Source: Primula veris (taxonomy: Eukaryota; Streptophyta; Magnoliopsida; Ericales; Primulaceae). From it: a stretch of DNA of 64,000 nucleotides. A program made the position numbers and the translations under genes. The stretch covers positions 3,291,001 to 3,355,000 of the forward strand of contig OY821748.1 of the NCBI GenBank assembly GCA_963682055.1, in the 5' to 3' direction. Positions 49,971 through 62,789 of the stretch are shown here, one piece after another. A model generated the notes under the pieces. It had not been told where the DNA came from. It made no database searches and saw nothing but the letters and a program-made list of their open reading frames with translations. Each line of letters starts with the position of its first letter. The stretch's first letter is position 1.

Positions 49971-51101
49971 TCATAGCAAATCTTGCAAATAGAAATCATC
50001 ACTTTTCCATAATCCATTTTCAATTCCCTCCTGACCATCAAATTCTCCAAGTCCTAAAAACGACTCAATGGTATGTTTTCCACATAAAAAAAAAAAATCA
50101 TCTTCCAAGGCTTTGCATATTCCTGGTAAATTTTCAGGTGTTGATTCTATCGTTATATCCGTCGTGGCAATAGGTACTACTTTTAGCGACACTGTACGGG
50201 ATTTCGAACCCATCATGCTGCGAATTGTAGTATTTGTTTTCTGAATTTCATATACTTTTCTTATGGGCTTTGAATGTTTATTCTTCGGCTCTCGCTTAAT
50301 ATCATTTTGCCTACTAGGAGACGTGACAAAAAATTTGTCCCATTTACCCTCTCGATCACGCCAGTTCCATTTTTTGTCAAATGGCCAAACAAGCGGACGG
50401 TTAAATCCTAATTCGCCCAAATTCAAATCCTCTGAAACACAATCAGAGGAACTTGTAGTTCCCGTTCTCGACATGGAAGAAAAACTAGAACCTGAAGATA
50501 GAAATTCATCTGAATCTGTATCTGAATCCCACAAACAACTTTCTTCATCCAGATCTACTAAAGACAAGAATAAATGTTTTTTCAATTCACTACAGTTCCA
50601 TAGCGAACACGAAGTAATGGAATTTGTTGCATCATTTTTGGTCGAACTCAACCAAGCGACCACTTCGTCTTCGTCTCCTTTTTTTACATCTTCTTGCAAT
50701 ATATGACTCGTATCCGACTTCAAAAATGTTTTCTTCATAACCAAATATGCTTCCTCTATAGGGTTTACTCTAGAACCATCAAAGCAAGCGATATATTTAT
50801 TCACCAGGAGGCTAGGATTTTGCATTAGCGATAGAAGAAAATATATCCATTCATCCATTGATGGGTCCGATAACATAGATAAATTGATGTTTTCGAGAGA
50901 AGTAGTATCGGAAGATAGCCACTTGCAAGCCTCTTCTCCAAACCTCTTAACAAAATCTACATCTTCGAGTATCAAATTCTTGAAAAGAGGAACCTTCGAC
51001 TTAATTGTTGACGTTGATTTGCAAAACTGCGAGACTTTCCTATGAGATGAGTTTAACGTGATGGAAGGAAAAGTTGGGTAGCTTTTTTCTTTGAGGACCA
51101 T
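49971..51101 (-). CDS. Intronless 376-aa protein, function unknown
   Basis: A single long frame from ATG at 51101 (context AAAATGGTC) to the stop at 49971. No signal peptide or membrane segment. Residues 1-100 look helical and moderately hydrophobic (DEWIYFLLSLMQNPSLLVNK). About 185-230 is acidic and Ser-rich (DSDTDSDEFLSSGSSFSSMS), suggesting disorder or phosphorylation. About 233-260 is Trp-rich and basic (RPLVWPFDKKWNWRDREGKW), and the C terminus is acidic and aromatic (ALEDDFFFLCGKHTIESFLG and ending DDFYLQDLL). Length and composition make a real gene likely. I do not recognise the family, and one-exon plant genes of this kind may be retrocopies or lineage-specific genes. Confidence 0.78.
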   Translation of the reverse strand: MVLKEKSYPTFPSITLNSSHRKVSQFCKSTSTIKSKVPLFKNLILEDVDFVKRFGEEACKWLSSDTTSLENINLSMLSDPSMDEWIYFLLSLMQNPSLLVNKYIACFDGSRVNPIEEAYLVMKKTFLKSDTSHILQEDVKKGDEDEVVAWLSSTKNDATNSITSCSLWNCSELKKHLFLSLVDLDEESCLWDSDTDSDEFLSSGSSFSSMSRTGTTSSSDCVSEDLNLGELGFNRPLVWPFDKKWNWRDREGKWDKFFVTSPSRQNDIKREPKNKHSKPIRKVYEIQKTNTTIRSMMGSKSRTVSLKVVPIATTDITIESTPENLPGICKALEDDFFFLCGKHTIESFLGLGEFDGQEGIENGLWKSDDFYLQDLL

Positions 51102-53280
51102 TTTTGTTGGTACCTAACATGGTGTTGAATCCATCTCGTTTACTGTTACATTGGACTAACCGAAATATTTTCAGGAAAATTAAGGAAGCAATAATAAGAT
51201 TAGACCTGTTCTCTATACTATATTGGCTGTATCTCACTTAACCTAACACTAACATGTTCACATTAATTTCAAACTCAAATGTCATTTTTACGTTTATAAG
51301 TTAAATAGTCCGAGCATATTAAAAATACTCAAACAGATACATGAAAATTGATTCATGTACAGATTTTACCATATGTGTACACCTCTTCACAAATAGACGT
51401 GAATCGTAAAACATGATAACGGATTTTAATGCTTCAGGATGCTACAAGGCCGAAACCTTTGATATTTAGAGCTACATTTACAAGCATGCAACATCGAGTT
51501 GAAAATGTTAAAAAGAGAGAATGTGAACAAGTGATGATGGAGAAGAACTATTGAAAGAGCTAAAAGTTGCTAATGAACGCTTCCTATCTTAAATTTGTGT
51601 ATCTTTAATTTTATATTACTTCGAGTGGTAATTTTTAGATTTATTAACGATGATATAAAACTTAATTACATCAAGTTGCGGTGGTAAAATGACACATGAT
51701 GGATTGATGGGCCACTTTGGGGGTCAATCTAGAAATTAGTATAGTTCAGAGAACAAACTGATAGTTAAGAAAAAAAAAATGTACAGTATTTTTCTATCAT
51801 TAGACGGCAACATATAAAACCGGCAAGTCTAAGTCTTGGCCTAATAGATAATTTTGAATAAATTTAAAAGAATCAGACAAAAAATAGCACTTGTGACACT
51901 AGTCATATAATTATACAGTAATTAGGTCCACCGGATCTCACACCGTAAAGCTGAAAATAGTGAACGGATCAGTGGAGTGCTTAAAAATGGAATTTTTTGC
52001 GTTCACAATTTTTGCTCTCTTCTTTTTATCGAAGAAATGTTACATGAAATGTGTATGTAGTTCAACCATGCATTTTAAAATTTTAATATTTAAATAGCCG
52101 ATAATATATATATTCATGATCCATGTCAAATCCTCGTGTAGATAATTCAATTAGTTGGTAAAACGCTATACTTCAATGAAAATGTGATGACTCAGATTTT
52201 CAGAAGGGAATTTCTGTAGTGCGGTATTGTGCGTCAGTCACATATCGCCCAGATATGAGAGTACACGTGTGGTATATGATGTTAAAAGATTCATTTTTTC
52301 TATCAACAAGTCATTTTAAAGTCGTGCGGCATAAAAGCGATAACGGAACTCCACAATTAAGCATGTTTAACTTGGAGTAGTATTAAGATGAGTGACTCCC
52401 TGAAAAGTTGTGTCAAAGCGGACAATATTATTAATACGGACGTGACGGTTCGGTCTGTGAGATTGAGTTGTTACAGAAAATGTAATTGATATAACAAAAA
52501 GCATGAACATCATAGAGGAAGTGGTCGTTTTGTTTAACAATTAAGCAGATATGTGCAAACGTGACACCCCAACTATTTAGCACAAAGATGGAAAAAGTGG
52601 TAAAATAAAAGGAATTTCAATACTTGTATGATATTTGAGAAACTAAAAAGACACTATTAATAGACACACACACACACCTAATGGCAGCCTCGCATGTGGC
52701 TATTAATCTGTTCGTCCCTTATCGACGAGTTCCTCCACTGTCAATCCGGACAGAATTTGATACTATTCTGTTCCGAGGTGGAGACAGGATTTTCGACTGA
52801 TGACCTTTACGTTTATGTTGGCACAAAACCAGAATGGGGATAGAATAGCGCGAAGAACTATTCATCCATATCACAATCTGAGATATAGAACAGGCCAACT
52901 GGGAAAAAAACGAGCTTTACCAAAAGCATTGCCGTCTTACCATTGCCAAAAACGCCTAAGCAGATGGATTAATGTTTGATTGTTTAGAAAATAGGCTTGT
53001 CCTGAAACCGGTTAGATACTTGGATGCAATCTTATCCGTCAGCTGAATATTACCTTTCTGTTCTCTTGAAACAATCATTAAATCCAAGTTAGCTTCACTG
53101 AGCAACGCACAATAGTACCGGTATACTCCAGACTACAAAATTTTCATCAAAGTATGATGAACAATGAATTATTACACTTTAGTATAAAGTCGTCATTATA
53201 TATTGCCAACTATAATAGATTTCTGTTTTGTCCACCGAATTATCACCAATTCTAAAAAAAGTGACATGAAAACGAAAAAG
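51102..53280. other. Intergenic DNA, no gene seen
   Basis: AT-rich and without a convincing frame. The only notable short frame starts at 52681 (MAASHVAINLFVPYRRVPPL) and ends after about 40 codons; I give it no weight. The part next to 53280-53872 is probably the ARIADNE 3' UTR. Confidence 0.5.
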
Positions 53281-53872
53281 TTTATTAAACTTCAGTGTAC
53301 AAAATAAAAAGATAAAAACAAAGTTGGTCGGAAGTACAAATTAGAAACAACAAACGGAATAATTCGGTGAATAAATCATGAGTTGTATTACATCAGTCAA
53401 ACCTACGTCAAGTACACCAATTCTTACTTAATTTAGTAATGCCTTGATAGATTAAAAATATATACAACATTTTTGCACATTACACTCACAAATACACACA
53501 AAGACCTATTTTCCATTTCTATTCCATTCGAGCTTGACCAGCCTTACCCGAAAGGACCAACTTGCAAAAGCTCCGTCTCCATAATTTTTTAAATTTTTAA
53601 TGGTTTCAAAAGAAAATTCTGTCCCGAAGTAGAACCACTATAAATTTTGAAATAATGGTTTGTACACACAGTTCCACATATTGATCCTAATCAGACCTAC
53701 ACGGTGGCAGTGAACCCCACACAGAATAACTGATCAATGTATAATTCCGCATGGGATCCGATGCCAACTCATGAATCTGTGTACAATCTCTGGGTGGATG
53801 TGTGTAAACAGCATTTTCCATACTTTTATCGGCAATGGTGGCACATTGGACAAGATATAAGAGATGTTGCAT

Positions 53873-56800
53873 TCATATTCGAGGTGCTTTTTTGCCATTT
53901 TTGCTCTTGTCAGCGTTTTTTGAGCTTGACTTTTTGCTGCAATCCCCTTGAGAATCTACGTCTGATAAGCCATTTTCTAGTGCGTTCACCAAGTTCTCAA
54001 AGTAAGTCCGGGTAACACTGAAAAATATAAATGAAAATTGAAACAGAAATCAAGTATCAGCACTTGTAGGCCTGAAAGCACCAAACATTATAGCAGGGAT
54101 GATATGAACAAGAGAAAAGCATTTAGAACAGTTAGAAGAGGGCAACATAGATTTCCGCCAATGCTGAAAATAGAAAGTCTAATACTTGTAAATCGTATAT
54201 ATCAATAACATAACTTACTCTTAATGAAAAAAATATCTTTTTATAGTTTGCAGAAGAAAGTTCAACAAACTTGATCTCTCTTTATCTTACAGAAAAATGA
54301 ATGACAGCAGAGTAAAAGGAGGTTAAATGCGGCCACCATTGAAGTTCAAACACTGAAATATGTTTTCAGGAGATGATCACAAGTCTAAATGCTGAATTGC
54401 TCAAATAACGTGCACAGTAAAGACTGCCTTTACTCTTTTATACTATTACCAACTTATCCAGATAAAAGTATATGAATGTTGTAACGCTGGACAAAACAAC
54501 CGTAGTTCAAATTACAAGGTGGCATACTAAGGGAAAACATGACAAAGAAACAGTTTGACTGATAAGTTGCTTAAATAAGAAACCATAAATGGCTTGCAAA
54601 TACCAAACACAAAGGTGTATACAGATCACTTTGTATTCCATTCAGTATCTACCTAGTAGTATTATATAAAACGCACTTACTCCTGGACGTGATGCTAGGT
54701 ATGAAGTCCACATAAAGTTGGACGTGGGTTTTCCATGTAAGGATTTTTACGAATATTTCTTCATGATATTTGCTTAAAAGCTGCAACCAGGCAAGCCCTA
54801 AGCATGGTATCAGTATGTGCTTAAATTTACTAATGGTTAAGTACCCTCACCAAGAATCATGATTCATGACCCATTGAGTGCAAACATATCTTATCGCCAA
54901 CAGTGTACAGAAATTAAATTCTATAACTATCAATAGACATTAATCAAAATAAAAGGTGCAATCTCTGAAACAATTATTTCGAAGATACCTAGTTAGTCCA
55001 GTTAGCTTAGTACGGAAATCGTTAAAACCAGTTGCAGGACCATCAGCAGTAAGATAAACTTGTAGGTCTTTCTCAGCACATTGATGAAGCCTTTCTAAGC
55101 CAGCCTCAGCCTCACCTGCAGTACAAGTTGGTTATACTATGTAAACTCCCAAAAAGAAAAAGTTAAAGTTAAAAAACAATTAGTTACCTTGTAAATACTC
55201 AAAAAATTGTTTTTTTGTAATCTCGTTCTCGGGTAGGTAGTAACCATATGCATAAGTCCATTTCAACACTCGTCTGCACTCAACTATCTGCAGTCAGTGA
55301 AACATATTTAGAAAATAAATAAAATAATGCAAATATAATCAGTGTTGAAGGGATTTAGAATAACCTGCAGCCATGCTTCAATTATGAATCTAAGTTGGGT
55401 CTCGGGTTGAGATTGTTTATCACTGAGCTTCTCTAGCTGGGTTGTAAAAGTTAGGGGTCAAAAGACCAAAATTATAGGATAAAATAAGCAACAAGTACCA
55501 TAATCTTAGAATTAATTGAAGGAACTACGAGAGAGTTGTATTCCAATTCAAAAGAAAACGTATCCATAAGTTGTTGAAGAAATGTTCCGGTTTTGAATTT
55601 CTAAACTTTTTCAAGAACTGCATGTTCTAGACTGGAACCTTTGTTTGGTACTAAGTCCACTCCATGTTATAATATTGTGTAAGCCAAACAAGTGCATGTA
55701 CTACCCTATCTATCTAATTTTCTAAAAAAAAATACAATTCTGACCAAGAAAACTAAATAAACAAAGTCTAGCATTAAGGTTTCAATAGCACTTATACATG
55801 ATAAATCAAAGATATATTCTCTATACCTAACACATTCTTTTAATGTTTCCTCAGATCTCTATCTTCTGACTAGACACCATGGGTCTCCAAAATTGTAAAA
55901 CAAACCACTGTTTTATTTCCGACATATCACATTTAAAATTTCTCAACCTCTGCTTCTCATATTAAACCTACTGGTCCTCAAAATTGTTACTTGGATCTTT
56001 TAAAATTTTAATTGTAAAATAATTCACAAGATAATGTTTTTAGCAGACTGAAAAAACTGTAAGAATAAGAGTTTATAATGTATGTTCTACTGCAGTTTAC
56101 ATGCCAGTTATACATATTAAACCAGCAGTATAAAAAAATGACCAGTTAACTTCCTCAGTTCTGGGGTATAAACAATTATCTACACACAGCCTCTTACTTA
56201 CTCCACGGTTAGTATATGTGTGTGTGTGTGTGTGTGTGTTCATAGTTCTATATCACCTATTGCCAGGTAATTCCTCGTATCCAAGCAACAACCAGAAGCT
56301 CATACTATCACAAAGTTGTTTTCTTAGTTCTCATTGAGTGCGTCAAATTTGCTACACACACTTGGAAAATTTGAACAAACAGCAAAAGTGTCGTGATGAT
56401 AAGATATGAACTATTTTGGCAATTAGATAATCACGATAAAAAAAGTTCAATTGGACCTAATACCTATACTCAGAGCAGAAAATGAATATGGACAATTTCT
56501 GACGCTGACAGACTCTCTTTCAAAATATCTTACCTTCCAAACAGAACAATTCTTATGGTGATTTTATTTTTAAAGAGTTCCATAATCTTCTTATGTAATT
56601 CCAAGTTTGCATTAGACTTGGCAGATTCAATGAAACTATTTAACTCTGGCAGATGAGACTAGCATATCACATGAACTTACTCGGAAAGCCATGTATTAGA
56701 GGTGCAAATGAAAAAAAACATGAATAATGAAAAGCAACAACTTACTTCCTCCGTCTGCATATTATGCAAGTCTGTGATAGCTTTTTGCCTCGACTGTCGG

Positions 56801-59800
56801 TTGAAAACAAGAAAATACAACAAATTATGCAAAACTATAAATCAGCAAAAAGAAAGAACCCACAAAATTGATTTAAAAGAAATTATCCTAAGTTCAACAA
56901 ATACAGTAAAGATATTCATCAAAATAGTTGTAACCAAGCGATGGTGATATCTCATATGGCTCTTACAAGTATACTCTAGAAAGTACAATTTCGCAACACA
57001 CTGAAATATCTAACTATTATGTGCCTCAGCTTTGAAAAGAAGTTATTTGTTTCTCCAATGTCTCGATTTATCTAGACATGTTGATTAAAAGAACAACACT
57101 GACCATTCGGCCTTCCCTAAATTTCTTTGGCTAATCTTCATCAATTATTTCTCAAATGGTGCACCTTAATTCAATTGTTTTCTGCATCTCATAAAGTCGT
57201 TTAAACTACTGTTTTATGTGTAAATTATGACTGCTCTGCTTTCATCCTTCCTATTACACCTTCTTGCCTAATCTGGGAGGCCTATATGATATTAACTGAT
57301 GCGTTTCTTTTCGTACAAAAGATTTATAGCATTAAGAAAAGATTGTGCAGCATTAAACCTCTGAATAAGTATATACGTACCGTTTGGTTGGTGGCCCATC
57401 GTTCATAGTAATGTGTGTATCTCTCCAAAGAGTTCTTAGCCATCTCTCTCCTTCTCTCTGCTTCATCATACTACAAAAACAAAAATACATACAGTAAATT
57501 GACCACCACCACCACAGTACACCAAACTTAAGCATTGAGGCTATCAAACAACCCCCAATAACAAGACGCAACCCCAGATTAGGTTATGTGGCATTCATTG
57601 CCACCAAATGTAAAAACATGTTGAGGAACAGCGCAAAACATGTAGTGGCAAGATATACCACACTTAATCTATCTGGGAATGGATCTTGCTATGGGTCTGC
57701 CTTAGTGACCTTACTCCATATTATATAGAGGTAAAAGAAAACTGTTAATATTCTGATTACCAATCCCTCTTGCTTAGCTGCTTCATAACGATTGCAAGCA
57801 TAAAAACCACCTGTCCTCTCCCCGTGTTCAGACCAAGCACCACAGCAGAGCCTGCAATTAGTAATTCAAACATATATTAATAGAACCTTAAAGTTGGTTC
57901 AGATACTATGAAAATTAGCATTTAAAGGAGCTCCTTAGTCACTATAACATAACCAAGGGCTTATTTGGTTGCAGGCTTGCAGCTCTAAAACAAATAAGCT
58001 GGATTGTTTAAGATATATAAATAAATATAAATTAATAGTTTACTTAAACCTTCCGGCTTATTCAGGCCATAAACCAGAAAACCTCAGCTTTAAAGCTGGT
58101 CAACCAAATGCAGTCCACCTTGTTAAGCAAAAAATCTGGCTTATAGCGGAAACATAGCAAGGCCTAAGAAAGCGAACTCGCTTAGAGTAATATATAAGCA
58201 AGAAGAGTAATGAAAACTACAGATGCATTAAACAAATTTCTACGTCATTTTATATTGCTTACCAGCAAAACTCAAATTTGCAGGGAGGGGTACATGTCAT
58301 GTGCATACAACCTTGATTTTTCTCAATTGGTCGTTTGCACTTTGGACAAGGCTTCGAGTTAGCTAGTATCCTGACAGTCATTTAACAATCAGTTTCATAT
58401 AAAAGTTAACAGGCTGTTGAATCCTGACAAAAAAATTATGCATAACATAGAATTAAAGTGGCTGATTCACCATCATTTTTCATAAGACCCTACAAGATGA
58501 GCTCAAATTGTTCTCTCTTCCAAACAAAGCAATCTTTGTGGCAGATTATGATCTGGATCTTAAGTTATTAAGTCGAATTGGTCTGGAATGCACCATGGAT
58601 TATCAGGTAAAACGGGAACAATGTCAACTGCGATTACACTATTTTCTCCTTCAACCATATTAAACCACCATTCGGACTTTTTTAAGTACAATATAAATAT
58701 CAAGATAGATTTACATGATAAAACACCTATGATGAAAGTATGAAACGCGGGCTTATCCTACAAGCAGAACTACTTAATAGTTAATTCTTTAAATATAATT
58801 GATTAGTTTCTTCTTTGAGTGAGAGGTCTTTCTTCGATTCAAAGTTTAGACGAATCCCTTTCATTTTACATTTTTAGTTATATCCACCTCAACAAGTTTG
58901 TCACAAAAATATCTAGATGACAATTACGTTTTGCTTCAAGTTCACATTCAGAGAATATAAAAATCTTAGGTTTATGATTTCTCGTAATTTTAAAGGTAAG
59001 GATTAAGAGTCTCAACTAATCATCAATGAAAAATCCTTTTTTTTCTCTCTAAATAAAGTATTGAGAAGTAAATGATAATATAAAGTTATAAACTAATAGA
59101 CATCAGACTAGAGATCCATGCACCAAAAGAAAAGAAGTCGTCCAATTAGTAACAAGCTAAACAATTGTACACAAGCATCACCCACAAAAGCAATTAGTAA
59201 TTTGAATATAATTTACCAATTCATGTTTTCCGACTCTGCACAATTTTTCAGAATCCACTTGGCCACCGTGCCACAATCCACAGGACGATGAGCTTCCTCT
59301 GTACACTGCATTTCAAAACCACGCAATAACTACATCACATCCGCTGAAAATTGTTCCATAACAAAACCCTTTCTAATTTCTATAACACAAATCTCAATAC
59401 ATATATTCACACAAATCTCAATGCATATATGTATATATAAACGTCTATAAACTTACATTCCAACAAAATCCATACGAACAGAGGCAGGCAACATCATAAC
59501 CTCCACTGCCAGCGTCAAATGCAACTGCGTACTCACAGCCTGGTGCTGGACACCACTTGGTCTACACGCAAAGGAAATCGGAGATGAGATTTCATATATT
59601 CGAAATGGTTGTGTGAATGAAAATGGAGACTAAAGGTAATCAAAGGCATCTCCATATAAAAAACAGTAGAAAACTTGCTCATTCTTTCCCTCCTACGCCC
59701 AAACAAACACATATACACATGCATAACAAAGGATCAAATAGAAAAATCAATAAATGCCGAAATGATTAATGGAAAACAGTCAAGTTTTTACCACTAACCA

Positions 59801-61625
59801 TTGACTCCAAGATCTGAAGTTATACTTCAGCAATGAAATCATCCGAAATCTTCATTTAATGCGCAGAACTTCATACTCTTTTTTACCAGACTTTGCAAAA
59901 AATATCCATCGACACTACTCACTTAGTTAAACATTATAAATTAAGTATTTAGGCCTTGACAAGAAATTGAACTAAAGATAACTGACCATGATCCTAGACT
60001 ATAAGTATAGACCATGCAGTACAAATTCAGACTATAGTATATGCTTTCTAATGCCAGCTCGGTTCAGAATGGAAGTCGTGAATTTGCACTCAGACAAGCA
60101 TGTAGAAAATAGGACTAGAAAAAGGGGTTATCTCAAGTATATACCTTTCTGTTATCTTCAATATAAGAACGGATGAGGTAACGGGCATATTTCTTTTTAT
60201 CTTCATCAGATACCAACTGGTTAACCATATCTTGATCCACAATAGCAGAACATGACGGGTCAGGGCATCTCAACATTAAGCATCCTGGGCCACCATCAAT
60301 CGATGTGCTTATGTACGCTACGTGAGAGAGAAAATGAGCAACGTAAGAGATAGCTTCGAAACCCCGTAAATAAGCTTAATGCACAGCACCAAAGATTCAA
60401 TTTAATTTTTTTTCATCACACAGCAAGCAGATAAAGAGGCAGTAGACGCACTATCATCACATTCACAATATGCAGGGTTTGCAGGGTTTGAGTGTGCTAA
60501 CTGGAAATAAACCTTTTAGCTTAAATGAAAATGTAGTAGTTCTTCGATCAAAATCTAACGGTTACATGAGATTTAATCTGTTATTTTCTCCAGTCATCAG
60601 ATCTGTTTGACCCAACGTCTATTACCTACCCATTTAGGCTAATTGGACTATTGCCATTAAGCAATACAACATTTCCAAAATACCAGCCACTGAGTTTACA
60701 ACACGCCTTAAATAAAAAGGAAATAATTTACAGCCATCAACATGAGAAAAGGTCCTTAAATGAAACACGGATTGAATTTCCTTGTGAACAGTAAGCATGA
60801 AATAATAAAATATTAAAAATACAATGAGATCCGTTGTCGGTTATTTTCTGAGTGCCTTTAGATACTTTTCAATTATGAAAAAGACGCTACATATTATCTC
60901 TTTAGTGATTGCTCTAACCCTTGGATATTATTATAAGAACCAATTTACTCGGTTCTTATTAACTAAGCAAATGCTCTTATTCAAAAAGAAACGCTGGAAC
61001 ATCCTATAGCTTTTTTTATCTTTTCCCAGATAAATCTAGCAAGTTCACACGAGTGAAACTAATCAAACGAAGGCGAAGCGAAAGTTAAGCAAACCTTTCC
61101 AGCATGTAGTGCAAAATGCATGGCCACAAGCAGCAGAGCTTATCTTATTACGCGTATAACTTTCGAAGCAGATTCCACAAGTAATCTGACCATAACAGAA
61201 TAATACAATATATTAAAAAGCTTTACTCATGGACTTATGGTGCTGAATAATAGAACTCCTTTAGAGAAATTTATATGACTTACATGTTGGGCATTTCGAA
61301 ATTGAACAACTGGTCGCTCCAACAATCCCACATCTTTACGAACGCCATCTTCATCAGCAAACCAAGCCTCATGGACATTACTCACGCTCCTAACGTGATC
61401 AAAGTTTCCAAGGCATACAAATTGTGGCTTCTAATATTGTTATCAACGAAAACATCGCATAAGTATCTCACTCAAAATAATTTCCAAATAATAAGCTTAC
61501 CAGTGGTACTGCCAAAGGAGAATGCTAGCAGCAATCTTTGGAATGGATAAAACAGCGGAAACTCTTGTAATATCGTCCTCTTGGCGCTGGCGTATATCTT
61601 CTTCATTTAAGACGACGTAATTTTT
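53873..61625 (-). CDS. ARIADNE-type RBR E3 ubiquitin ligase, exons 2 to 15; first exon not seen
   Basis: Exons, read leftwards: 61625-61501, 61389-61284, 61185-61095, 60317-60145, 59561-59457, 59305-59217, 58370-58263, 57851-57761, 57470-57381, 56793-56746, 55436-55365, 55287-55188, 55115-54989, 54017-53873; all in frame, 489 aa in the window. RING1: [20 protein letters not shown]...[19 protein letters not shown]...[13 protein letters not shown]2: [19 protein letters not shown]...CW, where the Cys in QGCMHM is the expected thioester-forming residue. The Ariadne domain follows ([39 protein letters not shown]). RBR ligases take ubiquitin from E2 onto that Cys before transfer. The frame ends KNGKKAPRI and lacks the usual C-terminal zinc finger, though remnants follow in another frame. 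The acidic N-terminal exon should lie right of 61626, beyond the satellite or outside the window. Confidence 0.94.
56216..56239. repeat. (TG)n microsatellite in an ARIADNE intron
   Basis: Twelve uninterrupted TG units. Confidence 0.9.
57955..58166. mobile_element. Probable hAT-like MITE in an ARIADNE intron
   Basis: Starts AGGGCTTATTTGGTTGCAGG and ends near AGGCCTAAG; the ends are only partly inverted. The interior has AGCTTTAAAGCT-type palindromes. It resembles the relic at 40255-40475. Confidence 0.5.
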
Positions 61626-62789
61626 CTGAAAAATTAAAAGAAGGACCGGTTAAGGATAATGTGACCCAAGTGTTAAACCAGATGCCATTTGAGCACATTG
61701 ATGAAGAGACATAGTAACAAGTCTTAATGACTCGAGGCCAAATACATAAAAATGAAATGTGATGTTCATAATGCTCAACTCAAAACGTTAACAAATTTAA
61801 AGGTAGCACCCATATTTAACATGGAAAAAAAAATCGAAAGAGAGATGGTTCAAGCATAGGACAACGAAAGTTGTGAATTTAAAAATCTCTCCTCATTCCC
61901 AAAGAGCAAATATGGGTTTGGAATTCACGAGGTTAATAAGGTACTGAAAAGAAGGGATAAGTGGATCGCTTAACAAGACAACTGCATTTTGCTATATTTT
62001 AGAGTAGCATGATATACAAGCTTTAATTCAGTAAGCACAAGTTCATCAGGTTTCACACCTAGTGGTCAAAGACTAATTTCATTAGCAGCCGTATTAATGG
62101 TTATTCGGCACAAGTTCAACATGCACACACAAAAATATAACAATATGGGTGACTTAAGTATAGCCACTGGCAACGGATGTTACGAGCTATAGGTCTTCCC
62201 ACGGAAAAAGTGGAAAAGAATCACAGTCGCAAGTATTGAGGTGTCATTTCATCATATCATTTGTGAAAAAACAAGAAATTAAACAGTTATTATATCTAAA
62301 GATTTTCTCGCAACTGTTTCTCAATAGAGTGTATTAATTCACTACTATATATATATATCCCGAGACAAAAATTCAACCATCTTTAGTTAAACTCAATATC
62401 CTTAGAATCAATCATCAAAATAGCCGTTGATGATATTATCGCTTCATCTGCTTTACGAAATAAATTTTCTCTATTTATCCATGTTCAAATGAACGAGCAT
62501 GCAAAAGGTACTCAACAGATTTCGAAATTAACTATCTAAAAAGGTGACCCTTGGCCTAAGGCTTCTAAATCAGAAACTTGCTTAAGAAAAAGGTTTGACT
62601 TTCTTATACTAATCCATGACTGAGGGTCCTTTGAAATTTGATCAGTTATTATGATCTTTACCAAAAACTTCAACAACCAAAAATTATCTAAACTTCGTAA
62701 GGGAACAAGCATAGAGACCAATCCAGAAAAAATTTAAACTCGTCTCAGAATAAGACTAGTTTCCACTAAACCTAGTTCTCTCACCAGAA
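61626..62789. other. Probable first intron of ARIADNE, nothing coding seen
   Basis: No exon with the acidic ARIADNE N terminus is visible. The DNA is AT-rich without a clear repeat until the satellite begins. Confidence 0.5.

Noticed and set aside
50263..50706. Plus-strand frame of 147 codons
   Set aside because: Antisense to the 376-aa gene, whose strand has the longer frame and better codon character.
53737..54015. Plus-strand frame of 92 codons at the ARIADNE end
   Set aside because: Antisense of the last ARIADNE exon, which is supported by family motifs.
60824..61009. Plus-strand 61-codon frame with a hydrophobic segment
   Set aside because: Inside an ARIADNE intron, short, with no start context or homology that I recognise.
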